Of a DNA stretch of 64,000 nucleotides, positions 1 through 13,081 are shown in pieces. The first letter of the stretch is position 1, and each line of letters begins with the position of its first letter. Source of the DNA: Podospora pseudoanserina (taxonomy: Eukaryota; Ascomycota; Sordariomycetes; Sordariales; Podosporaceae); contig NC_085920.1 of NCBI RefSeq assembly GCF_035222485.1, positions 5,208,001 through 5,272,000 on the forward strand. Reading direction: 5' to 3'. The notes under the pieces were generated by a model. It saw only the letters and a program-made list of their open reading frames with translations. It ran no database searches and was not told where the DNA came from. The translations under genes were made by a program, and so were the position numbers.

Positions 1-840
1 CTAGGCCGGAGCAGCTCATGAGGTTGTATCTGTTTTTTTGCCATCCGGCTTGTTTCGGCGAAGCGCGGTTGCCGGTGGAACAACATGGTAGAGAAAGGCG
101 GCCGGAAGTGCAAAAGCAACCGGCGATCGCCAATGTATACCAAAGTAATAATTCAAGCTGTATGATAGCCATAACTCAAACATTGGCGCCAGTGGGAGTG
201 GAGTGTGAAAGAGCCGGTGGCTGGTGAACGACTACTCCAACATGGTGGCGAATATCGTCATGTCGAAAGTTACTCCATACGCCGGCCCTCAATGACATCA
301 AGTCTTTACATCAAAATAGTCACATGTGAAAGCTCACCAGGGGTAATCATGTTTGAAACTCGTTCAATGGCGTATACACCGTGTACACCTCAACAAGACT
401 GAAGCAAACCCCTAACTTGACGCAACGCTCTGTTCAATTTCGACGCTGCCAGCCTGGCTGTCAAAGCGCAGACCATAGACACACAATTCCACAAATGGTA
501 TGCGCAGCAAAGACCCCCCTCTCCTCCAATATTACTTCCAGCAAAGAATAAAAGTATTATATTAACCCTTTGGCCCATCCCTAAAACCCAAGAGAAGAAC
601 AGCAAACCCCCCTTCGCTCACTCCTTAGACGCGCTTCAAGTCGGGGGATAATCTCATATAATGATGGTATGAATGAACTTCCCCTCTCTCTCCCTGCCTG
701 CCTGGAACGCCATAGGTATCATTTGCGCCTTCACTACCCACCCCTATCCTCCCCCACCCTACAACTCCAGATTTGACAAACAGTGGAAACAAGCAAGCAA
801 CGCAACACGGATTGAAAGATGGACGCAACGGCGGTGTTAT
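1..840. other. Intergenic, downstream of KOG1
   Basis: This is the left edge of the window and the 3' side of the minus-strand KOG1 gene. Open frames here are short and do not resemble known proteins. A C/T-rich patch lies around 680-770. I see no RNA gene or repeat. Confidence 0.6.
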
Positions 841-3800
841 TTAAACAGCCTGTTGAATAGTAGCAAGGCGTTTAGCAGCAGCCTCGGCCGCAAATGCTGC
901 CACGAACGGCGCCGCGACCTCATTGCCGCAGGCGGATATGTGAATGTGGTTATCGCCGCGGGCGGCGTACCCAAGTATCATGCGGTGAGGGTGGAAAGCG
1001 GTTGTCGCGATGGGTGTTAACTTGAGCCCGGCGGTGAAGCTAGTCGATGGTTCCAGACGCGACAACTCGTGGCCGTCAAAGTCGAAGACCTTGACCAAGT
1101 GGGCGGATGTGCCACTGTGAAAAAGAATTAGTAAAAATTCTTCAGATGGTTGTGATATGCAGAAAAAGAAAACCTACACAGCAAACACAGGCAAATGCTC
1201 ATGAGTGCTTGCCGTCCTGAGCACATCCTTCGTAGCCTGGAACACCTTCAGAGGATTCTCCATGCGAATATCCCATAACCGGACTTTGCCATTCCTGCTC
1301 GCCGACAGCAACTCGCGCTGTCCGCCACGCTGCATATGCACTGATCGCACCCACTGCCTGCTGTCATCCTTCCACTTGCGCACCATGCTCTCCTGCGGTC
1401 TGTTTCTCGTGTCAAAGACACGAATAGCGCCATCTCCAAACCCAGCAATGAAGATGTTGCCTGTCATCTGATCAGAAGTCAAAGATGTAACACAAGATCC
1501 GGAACGGGCTGGGATCTCATGCGAGCACATCTCGTGGCCTGCGTTCCATATCCGGATAACACGCTCGTCTCCTGCCACGAGGACCTGGCCATTGACCTGC
1601 TGCCAGTCAAAGACCATGCCTGAGTTGACATTGGACGGCACCATGTGCGTCAAGGCACGCCATGAAGAGGCAAGCTCAACACCTTCATCACTGTCGTAGT
1701 TCCGGTAGATGCGAATGACACCATCCGAAGACCCACTCATAAGAAGAGCCTGATCATCTTCATTGATGAACTTCATGTCCGAGATCTTCGACCCCTCAGG
1801 GTTGCCATTGGAGAAGTGACTCTTGCGGGTGCCATTCTTCCAATCCCAGACTGTTACCGTATTTCCATCATCTGCAACGGCAACATGGTCCTCGAATTGA
1901 TGAAACGACATCTTGGCCGGCTGTGCGCCATTGTTGATGATACCGATCTGGTTGTTCCACTTGTGGGTGCCCGCCTGTGCTTTCTGGGGCTGTGTCTCTC
2001 TAAGAACAGCCTCATTGCGAGATCGACGCCAGAGTCGTTCATTGTACTCGTGACTGCCGGGCTCCTCGGCTTCAGCGAGCTTCATCTGCGGTTCCCGGAA
2101 ATATTCCGTCGACCAGTCCAAGAATGTGCTCTCCAGGGGAAGCTTGGGCACCTCAGTCAAACTGCGCTCCCGATACCCTGCGCAAAGCGGTTCGTTCGCA
2201 ATATGATAATTGGCTGGCGAAGTCACTTGGTCGTTTTGCTCGGGCGGGGCATTCTCGAGGTTAGGTCCTTTGCGGCTTCTATGAGAAAGGGTTCTGGACA
2301 GTCCTGGATTTGTGGCTTTTGGCAGTCCTGGAGTTAGGGGGGGGTTTGTGAGTCCCGCCGGCGTGTTCTCTTTGAGTAACGGCCCAAACAGATAGCTCGC
2401 CGTTCTCTTGAGAAGCCCAGGGGACGGCATAGGTTGCGCCATAGCAGTGTGTGTGCCAAGCACGCTGCTTCTCTGGCTCATATCACCCCTCGACACTTTT
2501 CTAGCGCGTCTGAGGATTTCATCCATGAGACTCTGCGCCTGCGGCCCCACGGGGGAGTGTAGCAGGGCATGATGGACGTAGTCCAGAATAATGGTAGCAT
2601 CCCTTTGAACTTCAGGGTGCGGGTCGACACTCAGGATGTCGATGTGCTTCCAGCAGGCTGCAAAAATCGAGTCGTGAGCGACACCAAAAGCAATGGGTCT
2701 GATGGTGCCATCCGCCTCCCGATTTTCCTTTCTGGCGTAATGCAAGCCCATCTTGTGATCCAAGCCGTCCTCCGCTGGTGGGTGGAGCATGTATTCCTTC
2801 TCCTCCAACAGTTGCTCATAAGCAGCAACCAAGAACTTGTTTTCGTACCGCAGCACGAACTTGGAGAAGAAAACAAGCAATTCCTTGCGGACAATCGGAC
2901 TGCCGTCTGTGGCCAGTTCGAGCATAGTCCAAGCGATGCCTTCCTCAATCCTTGCGACTTCATCTGTGAGATCGGGAATGCCAAGGAAGGTGGTCATGGC
3001 ATGGGCCATGGCAGCGCGAACCTCGGGGAATGGGTCCTTGATTAAGAATGCTAGCTTGAGGTGAGCGTTCTCACGGATTCCTCGCCATTTGGCTTCTGGA
3101 AGATCTCTCCATAACTGGCTGATGCAGAGACACGACCACTGCCGCAATAGCGGGTCTTCGGAATGAGTGACATGGTGCAAGCAGTATTTCATGATGTCGG
3201 TCGAATTGCACACAACCTGACCCGGCTTGAAACCTTTGCAAAGCATAGCCAAGATGAAGGCGCACATGGCCTTGTGAGACGTCTGGACAATGGTGCCGTT
3301 GACCAGAATCGTCTCTTGGGGCTTCAGAATGTCGGCAAAGTAGTTGTACCCATTATCTTTAATCAAGTCTTGCTGGCATGAGATGTCAACGGCTAGAATG
3401 CGCGCCCAGATGAAGACGAGCACCGGTTTGAGATCCTGTGCGACAGACTGGAGCAGTTTCAGGACATAAGGAAAGATGCCGATACTGAGCGCAAGCTGAA
3501 CGGCCCATGGTCCAAGGTCCAAAAACCTAGTAAGTAGGATCAAGGCTCTAAGTCGGTGTTGCTGGCTTAGTAAAACTTGTAGGACCACCGGGAGTTGTTC
3601 GGGTGGCTTTTGGGATTGTGCATCGCCTCGACAGAGGTAAATCTCGAAAGCGGTGAGCTGCTCCGTGAAGAAAGTCGAGTTTATATACTCGTAGGGAGTA
3701 CCGTCGAGCTCCTTCCTCTCCAGCATTGGGAGCTGGGCCAGAGCCATGTCAACGGCGAGATCCCAACTATCCCAGAGAGGATGTTGACGGGTATCCGGCA

Positions 3801-5717
3801 GTTCGGGATATGACTGCGGATGACAGCCATACACAGGCATAATGCGCTGCGCCAGGAGAAACGCTCGGAAGAGTGCCGCGACTGGGGATAACTGGGTCAG
3901 AATAGTACTACTCCGGAAAGCGCGATATTGACTTACCAACTAAATCTTGTCTGAAGAACATGCGGAAGAGCTGACGAGGAAGGGTCGTCCACGCAATGGT
4001 ATCAGTGATAGCTGTGAAGATCCAGTGAAGTTCCCCAAGCGGAGTCCTACGCTCTTGAAGTCGGCCCGATAACTTGCGAGCTCGCTCTGGAGTCAGATTG
4101 GTCTTTAATGGATTTTGCAGCACAAAAAACCAAAGAGCCATCTCAACTGGCGTGGTGAGACAGCAGGTGAAAAGATCAGCCGGTAGCTGAGGGTTCGTTG
4201 GGAGATTTTCCTTTGTGCCGCAGGCAGCTAGGTGGATATATGGCCGGTAGTTCTGCCTTTCGCAATTTGGATCCTTCTGCCTCAGCTCCTTCTCCTCCTC
4301 TTCATGTTTGTCCACGAACTTGTGGTAGTTGGTCAGAATGTTGCCCGCCTCTGAACAATCCCAGACGAAAACCGTGGGGGCCTGTAGCCATTGCTGGAGA
4401 TCGTACAGTGACACAGGAATGTACTGAGTGTAATTTTTGTTGAAAACCCAGATTTCACCAGAAGTCGTCGGCTTGGGAACTCCGTGTCCATTGTAATGAA
4501 ATAGAATCCGCTCGTCCTTGGCATTCCGCCGGAGAGAAACACAAAACTTCTTCGTCTCTTCAATCGAAGGGTCCAGGTATTGCTTGTACCGGGTCCGGAA
4601 AGCGATCGATTCATACTGGGTTTGGAGGGCTTTGCCAATGTTCTCCAGGGCCTTGTTTGTTGGGGGAACAGTTGGATCTTGCCAAGCTTCAAGCTTTGCA
4701 CCAGGCACGGTTCGCAACTGATCAGGAGGCTCAACCCCTATATTGAGACATACTGCAATGGCTGCGGACACCGTCTTGAGACGATCACGCATTCGCCAAT
4801 CCTGGATCTCGAAAGCGGGTGTTTTGGGCTTGCCGGTTGTCTCATGTCGTTTATCAGTAAAATACATGTACCAGCTCTGAAGCCAGTGTTAGTCAATGCC
4901 TCTACGTTGTCCATATAGGTTGTTTGATGTTGGAGCTGAGACAAAAATAAAAACAGACAATAGGGGGTAGCATATGATATAGCACATAGAGGCCAAAGTC
5001 AATGACATGAGCTACTGTCCCCGAAGAGCGCACTACTGGCCCACCGTCGCAAGACTAACGACATAGGATGGAACGGACAGGAAGCCAATGGCTTGAAAGA
5101 AAAGAAATAAAACTTACATTGGCGAGTTGGGATATTATGGCCTTTGATTGATAGTGGTCCTCGAAACCATGCCTCGCACCCCACTCGTGAATGTCCTCTT
5201 CCACAACAGTCTCGGCGTCCTCCATCCGGATTCCATGCTCGCTCTTGGACCGCAGTAATGGGGGTTTTACTGGTCTGGAGACAACACCATTCGTCTCAAG
5301 CTCGTCTTCGTCATCGGTATGTTGACCGTTGACATGCTTGTCTCCCGGAGCACTCGAGGGCCGTCGAGCAGCAGAGGTTGGTGAAATGGATCTATGCCGA
5401 CCATTTGTCGTTGGGTGGGCAGACCTTAAAGCGGAACTTCCAGGGGACTCGGAATGACCGAAACCATCGCCTTCGTTCCGCAAAGAAGAATATCCGGCAG
5501 CTTGCGCGCGCGGTTGCGCCTGTGCCATGAGTTGAGCGTTCTGTCGGGAGAGCGAACTCAGGGCTGTGCTTGAACCGGCAGCAGCAGCTTGTCCTTGCTG
5601 TCTGACGGGTGCGGGGCCATTAAAGCCGGCGGTGTTGTTAACCCTCGAGATCTGGGCTGCGTGTTGCCGATGACCCTCGGCAGGCTGGGGAGGAGTCGAA
5701 AGAGAAAGGGCCGTCAT
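841..5717 (-). CDS. KOG1: TORC1 subunit KOG1 / Raptor
   Basis: Scaffold subunit of TOR complex 1 that presents substrates to TOR kinase at the vacuole or lysosome membrane. Four exons: 5717-5118, 4876-3937, 3881-1178 and 1114-841. Splice phases give a continuous 1505-residue protein, the usual size for fungal Kog1. Residues 1-200 are a low-complexity Ser/Gln/Ala-rich leader. Residues about 201-400 form the Raptor N-terminal caspase-like domain, with HYNGHGVP (H327) and WDCSEAG (372-378) visible. Armadillo/HEAT-like helices follow, with RQLFRMFFRQDLV spanning the second junction. WD40 repeats occupy about 1175-1500, with phrases such as VTVWDW and VRLWDIR. The last junction restores FAVGTSAHLVKVFDF, a WD-blade strand. 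The start is the first ATG of the open frame. Gene identity is very secure; the exact exon ends are my reading of the splice sites. Confidence 0.95.
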
Positions 5718-8475
5718 GGTCGATATCTTTACCGGCGGTGGGCCACCATCGTTCTCGAAGGTAGCTGTCGGTAAAGGTTGAAAAGGTCGAAGTTGAAAGA
5801 AGTGGGTGGGCGAACCACAGTGCTGGGGTGACTGTTATGTGGTGGTGGTGAGTTGGATGGAGATCGGGGCCGGTGATGGGGCTGTAATGGCGACGTCAAC
5901 GCGGATCATGAACCTGCGCTTATGCCCACGCCTCTGTGTGCGACTGCGACAGGTTTGCAATGATCAGCTCTCAGCTCACATGCGCTGGACCGTTTGGATT
6001 CGAGCTCTCGCAAACTCACAAGCACAATACACTGTCTGGCTACTCGGTCTTGTCTTCTTCAGCCTCAACAGCCAGGCCGTTGTTATGTCTTGGTTTGAGG
6101 TCAACAGCTCAGTGACAATGCAGAGGTGGACAACATCCGCAGTCGATAGCCGCGGGCAGCTTCTTGGCTCCGTAGGTGGGCTTGCAGCCAGAACCTCACC
6201 GCCCAAAGTGGAGCCGGAGTTCACTAATGTTGGCTGGTGCACGGTCCCTCCGCAGCAGGTGTTCAACTTCTCGTCAGCCTCGTCCAATGGCTGCAGCTGC
6301 GATTACTACAACAGCTTCTGCTTGCACGTGACGCTTCTTGAGAGCACTGATGGAAAGAGCAAGCAAATTGCTGCTTTCTAAATGATCTGATTGGCTTTCG
6401 TGTACTGTCTTCTCCTCGTGGATACTGTGAGAGCTTTACACAGTTGCTCTTATCACTCACTGCCTCGAGGCTCTGTTTACCTAATGATTGTCTTACATTC
6501 GATGACTCGCCTCTTTGTTCCTTCCCTTTGCCTACCTATGGTAAGTGTCCATCTATATTTCTCTCCTACCTAGGGGAGGCCTTCCTATCCTTTGATGTCT
6601 TGTTGTTTATGGGACTTGTTTGTGCAGCAGTTACCTTTTCTGTTGTGTTGTCATTCCCTCTGAGCATTCTCTTACGCAGCATACATTTACACTTGAACGG
6701 TTATGGGTCGTCTCCTTCTCAAGAAGATTTACACAACTTGCAAACTCTTCTACAAAATATCAACCGACCTAACAATTTTCTCCCGAGATGATTGCTTACT
6801 CATGGTGCTCATGTGGTGGTTCTGTGCCCCTGATGTGCACCAAAGAACGGAAAGCTTGGAGAAACATGAAACATCATCCATAACCTGGAAGCTGGGGTCC
6901 GAAATAGGACGAATGCAACGCTAGGACGCATGAACACGGAGCGAGCAGCAAGACTGAATATGAAATCTTGCGAGATTTTGTTGATGATCGCAGTTTCATG
7001 CGTGCGAGACATTTTTCAAGGAGATGATGCATGTCGTGTCTTCCATAAGGGCTCCCTCTTTCTTTTTGTCGGAAATACCCGGCTGGTGTATAGGAGGCCC
7101 TCGAAGTGCTCCCATAATATGAGATATAGGGTAACATGCGTGCTACGGAGTACCTGCCTGTAGGAAGAGTTTGAGACTACACTAGTGGCTATGTATAATG
7201 ATTTGCAGCAAGAGGGGCACTTCTGCATGTGCTGACCCAACCTCCACAGCAAAAGGTCGACGCTGGTGTCATCTTGCCTTGGGTAATTCTGTTGGTTACA
7301 CGGTAGAGCTTCAAGGGCAAAAGGAAGAGACTCCGACACCCCGCGATCTTCACCTTTAGCCTATCCTTACCAGCTCATGGTTGATATTCGGGATGTGTAT
7401 TTGTGCCATTTTCTTCAGTTTACATGAGACTGGATCCCAGACGAAAGAGGCGGACGAACAAAAGATCAACATCAGTTTCGCCGGCAAATATTAATAGAAT
7501 CGGCTGACAGTGCCTCTCGTCTGCTTTGCTGTGCCGGTTGGTGCTGATCGAAGGGTGCACCCGGGCCACAGAATTGCATCCCAACAACGTCGTCTTTCTG
7601 GAAAAGTCCACGAGCAGCTTGAACAGAGGTTGAGCGTGAGCCCCTGAGGACTGGCTCAGGGGTCCCAAGGGGGCGACGGGGATTGAGCAACAAGCCCGGA
7701 TTGGCTGGTCTGGGAGCGAGGCGGGAGTGCCTGTATCGTTCCATCCACTCAGAGACCGTCTTTGTGCTCCAGGTCTCCGCCGAGCGTCCCCAGCCGCTAG
7801 CGTAGGCGATGCCCTGCGCCAGGCGCTGATGAATTCCCACGGGCATAGAACTCCTGGACACCGGACCTGCAGTTCTCTTCTCGCCAGGCTTGACCCGGTC
7901 GCATTAAACTTTATCTCCTCCACCTCTGTCATCCACAGACAAACCGAATCCACGGTCACGGAAAGCATCCTTCGCATATCGGGCACAGCATCTCTTTTTC
8001 TGCTTGTCTTTCTTTTTGCTCCGTTGTAGTTATCATCGCATTCGCTTGTTCAAGCGTGCACCTCCGAGGCGCTGCTCTTTCGTCCTGCTAGGTGCTGGGG
8101 GCACTTTGCTGGGCTGACCAGGGACCCCCTCAAAAATAAAAAAAAGACAGGAGGTTGAACCTGAATCTGTCCCGTCCAAAAACCGAACCCGCTGCGCCCG
8201 CTCCACCACGGCGAGCGAACCGATGCTTTCCCAGCCTTCTCGAGACACGACCGCCGACGACATTCCCGACTCCCACACCTCTCCTCGTTGGAGCCCACGT
8301 TGCCCACCCAGCTAACTCCGCAGTCGTCCGCGTCCACCAGCTCCGTTCGCCCTCTCCCACCTGCAGGCTCCCGTCCGTAGCGGTCCCTGATCAATTTGCC
8401 CGGTCAATTGACGACGTGTGCCTACGCCTGCTCCTGGCGACACTGTAGTCCGGCCAGCAGTTCTACGGTGCCATT
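5718..8475. other. Divergent intergenic region between KOG1 and TEA1-like gene
   Basis: About 2.8 kb lies between two divergent genes, so it must hold both promoters and 5' leaders. Open frames of 100-190 codons occur on both strands (for example 5806-6381 plus and 7420-7986 minus), but none shows a recognisable family or a consistent gene model. The last 400 bases are C/T-rich, as in a fungal 5' leader. Confidence 0.5.
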
Positions 8476-11400
8476 ATGGCCTTCCTCTTCAAGTCCAAGA
8501 AGAGTCACGACCGGTCGCTTGCCAGTCGGGATGGATCACAGGGCTCGGCGTCGGGCATGGGTGGCGCGGCGGCGCGCGTCAGAGATGAGAAGGGGTCACG
8601 ATCAACACCCACTGGCAGCTTAACCTCCCTCGATGTCGACGGCAGCATTGGTAGTCCCGATCAATCTTATGCTCGCCAGCGAGGCCAGAGTCTGGACCAG
8701 CAACAACCGACACCTCCTCAGCTGCAGCAACCGCCATCGAGCGACTTACCGGTAAGCTTCCATCTTAAGCGACGTCGCAATGTGCATCAGCATCTTGTCT
8801 AACGTTGGCCATCGCAGCTGCGCAACGGTCCTCCTCCTACACAAATGGCGCCGAATCCCAATGCCTCGCTATACCCATGGTCTCAGCGCCGACTAACCTA
8901 CACGTCCTCGCATCCCAGCCCGTTCCCAAGATATGGCGCCGCTGTCAATGCCGTCTCCTCGAAAGAGGGTGACATATACGTAATGGGCGGTTTGATCAAC
9001 AGCTCGACAGTGAAGGGCGATCTGTGGCTCATTGAGGCCGGGGGAAACATGTCTTGCTACCCACTAGCTACCACAGCTGAGGGCCCAGGGCCTAGAGTCG
9101 GACATGCCAGTTTGCTCGTAGGGAACGCTTTCATCGTCTTTGGTGGAGACACCAAGATCGAAGAAACAGATGTTCTCGATGAGACCTTGTATCTTCTCAA
9201 CACATGTAAGGCTTGCAGCTCCACCAGGTTGGCTCTATCATGCTGACAGTTTCACAGCAACGAGACAGTGGTCGAGAGCTTTGCCGGCCGGACCACGACC
9301 CAGCGGACGTTATGGACACTCGCTGAATATTCTGGGGTCAAAGATTTACATCTTCGGTGGTCAAGTGGAGGGTTATTTCATGAATGACCTTGCCGCTTTT
9401 GACCTGAATCAGCTGCAGATGCCCAATAACCGCTGGGAGATGCTCATATCATCAACTGAGAGTGGTGGACCACAGGGCAAAATCCCGCCAGCCAGAACGA
9501 ACCATTCCGTGGTGACATTCAACGACAAACTTTACTTGTAAGTTTTGATGCGGGGAGACGTAATATTCTTCATGCTAAGATTGGTTAGGTTTGGTGGTAC
9601 CAATGGATACCAATGGTTCAACGACGTCTGGGCATATGATCCCGCTGTCAACACTTGGTCGCAACTAGACTGTATAGGGTACATTCCGTCTCCCAGAGAA
9701 GGCCACGCTGCTGCTATCGTCGAGGATGTCATGTACATCTTCGGCGGCAGGACGGAGGAGGGTGCGGATCTGGGTGATCTTGCCGCATTCCGGATCACTT
9801 CTCGCCGCTGGTACACTTTCCAGAACATGGGCCCATCCCCCTCGCCGCGGTCCGGACATAGCATGACAGCAGTTGGAAAGTCCATCATTGTGGTCGGAGG
9901 AGAACCAAGCTCGGCTCAAACAGCAGTCAACGATCTCGCGCTTGTTTACTGCTTGGATACCACAAAGATTCGCTATCCCAACGACGCAGGCCCTAGCCAG
10001 ACTTCACCTAGAAATCAACAACGACGACCTAGCGATGCCACTCCACAAATCACCCTGAGGAATGTGTCTCCACGCGATGGTTCGAACGGCCCGCCCGATA
10101 GTCGACGCCCACCAGGAGGTCCTGGTCCCAATGGATATCGGTCACCTAATGGCCCTGCTGAAGCGAGCCCGACGGGAGGACCACCAAGCGGTCCTCAAAA
10201 AGCTCGATCCGCGGGTCCTATGGGCCCAGGGGGTCCATCTGGTGCCCCTCCATCTGGACCACCTCCCCAAATTCAACCGCCAAAACCTGGCCCTCCAGGT
10301 GGAGCACCCCGGCCTGCCAGGAATGCCTCAACGGAGCGAGGCGACCAGCCCCAGGGCTCCCCAATCACATCGGCACCGCCGCAGCAGGTTACGGCGTTGA
10401 AAGAAGGCGAAGGACTTGGCGCAACTGGCCGGCGCACTCCGACAAGTCAGAATCCTAACCCTCCCCGCTCTTCTTCAAGACAAGCTGAGGGACAGCCTGC
10501 CGATGCCGCGAGATCCAAAACAACGAGACAAGGACGCGGGCAAGGCTCCGTAGATAGTACAATGGAGCCAGCTCTCAAACCAGCTCCGGCTCGCCCAGCG
10601 TCCCCACCACCGCCTACCCGACAACCCAGCAATCCTATATCTCGAAGGTCTTCCGCCCGGAACTCTCAAACGGTTACACTTCTAAAAGAGCTGGATGCCG
10701 CAAGGAACCGCAACGCATGGTACGCCTCCGAACTGGAGTTAGCGCGCAAGGCTGGCTATTCACCCAATGCGTCACTGAGCCCAATCTTGGACAGCCGTGC
10801 CGCGGAAACATTTGATGATGAAGATAAACCCTTGATCGAAGCTCTTCTTGCTATGCGGCAAGAGCTTGCCAACGTACAAGCCTCGGTCGACAAGCAGGCA
10901 GTTCTGGCTGCCCGACAAATTGCTGAAGCAGAGAAGCAGCGAGACGCAGCCATTCAGGAAGCCATTTATGCCAAAGCGAAACTAGCTGCGAGGGGTGGAA
11001 GCGCCAGAAGCACACCACAGCTCGATGACAAGGAAGTAGGAGATCGTGCCAATGAGATGAGCAAGAAGCTCGCACATGCTCTCAGTGTACAAAAAGAGCT
11101 TCAAGATCAGCTGGAGCGCATCAAGACCGACTTTGACGCCGAGAAGAAGGCGCGCAAACTGGCAGACGACACGGCAAATGCGGCGCAAAAGCGAATGGCA
11201 GATCTCGAGAGTTATAAGCAGCAAAACGCATCCGAAGTCGAACGGCTCAAGGCTGAGTTGCACATGGCTCAGCGTGAGGCCCGGGAACAGTCTGTTGCGG
11301 CAGCGGAAGCGGTGGCGGCTACACAAATGCTACGTGTTGAGAAGGAAGAATATGAGCAGAAGTATAATCACCTTGTTGGAAGCAATAAAGACCAGGTCGA

Positions 11401-13081
11401 CACCTTTGAGACTTTCCGTGGCGCGCTCGCAGCTTCTGAGGAGATCAAGGCTTTGCTTGAACGGAAGCTGGAGGAGGAACGCGCGCTCAAGGAGAAGATC
11501 GAATCGAAGCTCAGCAAACTGAAAGCCGAGCATGAGACTCGTACAGCTGAACTTGTTTCAGCAACACAACGCTTACGAGATGCCGAAGAGCTGGCCGAGA
11601 AACATGCCAGTGAGGCAAAGCTGCAGCGCCAGGCTTTGTTGTCAGGCCTCGACAAGATGTCTGCCAAAGATGTTTCAAAATCTGACAAGGCTGATCATGA
11701 CCGCATCCTTGCTCTGCAGGGTCAACTTAACGCTGCCAACGCGCTGGTAAGGAAGTATCAACAGGAGGCGGACAGTGCGGCAGACAAGCTTCGGGGAGCC
11801 GAGGAACGAATTGCAGGGCTGGAGGCATACCAAGAACAGGCAAGCAGAGAGGGTGTTTCCATCCGCCGACAGCTCCAGGGAGCTTTGAGGGAGACCCAGA
11901 GTCTTCAAGCCGCAAACTCGGAGTTGAAGCAGCAATTGTCGAAGCAGCAGCTTGAGACAAATGCGGTCGTCGTCCAACACAACACACTCAAAGACATCCT
12001 TGTCGAGCGAGGCATCTCACCTTCCTCCGCGACCCGTGCGCGTAATAGTCCGCGCGGCAGTCCTCGGGAAGCTTCACCTGAGCGGGCCCGTGTTCGTGAG
12101 TTGGAGCAGCAACTTGCAACTGCCCAAAATGCCCTTGAAGAGACAAAAGCACAGGCAACCGAGAAGCTCGTACAGCTTGAAAACGACTACCAGTCTGCCG
12201 TACAATACGTCAAGGGGACCGAGAAGATGCTCAAGCAACTCAAGGATCAGCTGACACGCTACAAGACTGAGAATGGCCGTCTGAAGGAACAGGTAGTGGA
12301 ATTGGAGGACAAGCTTGAGGCTGGAGGTGGTGCTTCCAAGAGCGGCCCCACAGACTGGGAATCTGAGAAGGAGACCTTGTCGGCCGAGATTGGAAGATTA
12401 CAAGCTGAGCTCAAGAACACGGCGAGCCAGCTCGAGAAGCAAGTTCTGTCCATCCGTCAAGACCTGGCAGAAGTTCAGGAGGAGCGAGATGTCGCCGTCA
12501 AGACCAGCGAGGACGCAAACCGACGCCTTGAGGCCCATAAGAAGGACCTGGAGCAGCTGCAGCAGGAGAATATCCTCCTCGAACGCCGAGCCCAGGATGC
12601 CGAAAACAAGGTTAGCACACTTCTTGATCAGGTGGAGCTGAGCGTCGACAACTACCGCCGACGAAGCAGACAGGCCCCCAGCCTCAACTCCGAGACTATT
12701 GGATCCAACGCCGCCTCTGGACCCGGCGGTACCAACGGAGGAAGCAGCAGTGCTGGCCTGGGTCATAACAGGCAAGAATCGGGCGGGTCTGAGAGCCTGT
12801 ACGGTGGCGTGCCCGGTGAACGTGAGGTTAACAGCGTCGGCGGTGTCGGCGAGCGAAACAGCAAAGCGCTTGACAGCCTCGCCCACGAACTCGACAACTT
12901 GCGCAACCAGTGGGAAGCGACTAACAAGCAATACCGACTGAGCACAACGCAGTATGAATATGAGACCAACCCCATCTCTCCGGGTGGAAAGCCAACCAGC
13001 ACTGGGCTGAGCGAGAGTTTGGCCGACTGGAGGAAACGACTTGACGAGAGCCACCCCGGTAGCCCTGGCGAGGCGAGATGA
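8476..13081 (+). CDS. tea1: Kelch-repeat and coiled-coil cell-end polarity protein (Tea1/Kel1 type)
   Basis: Likely cell-end marker that links microtubule plus ends to the polarity and formin machinery at hyphal tips (role known for Tea1/TeaA/Kel1). Exons 8476-8751, 8818-9205, 9258-9537 and 9589-13081 keep phase and give 1478 residues. After a Ser/Gly/Gln-rich N-terminus, kelch blades run from about residue 110 to 450, with repeated IYIFGG or IVVGG strands and PSPRSGHS/PSGRYGHS turns. A Pro/Gly-rich disordered linker spans about 480-660. A very long coiled coil with many EEL/EKQ heptads covers about 670-1380, and a Ser/Gly-rich tail ends the protein. The order kelch, linker, long coil is diagnostic of this family. 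It is divergent from KOG1 and convergent with the Mpv17-family gene. The exact paralogue (Tea1 versus Kel1) cannot be decided here. Confidence 0.92.

Noticed and set aside
5806-6381. 191-codon plus-strand frame upstream of KOG1 with a Cys-rich end (CSCDYYNSFC)
   Set aside because: Codon use in the last 250 bases looks somewhat coding-like, but there is no signal peptide, no family and no conserved start; the opposite strand looks equally coding-like.
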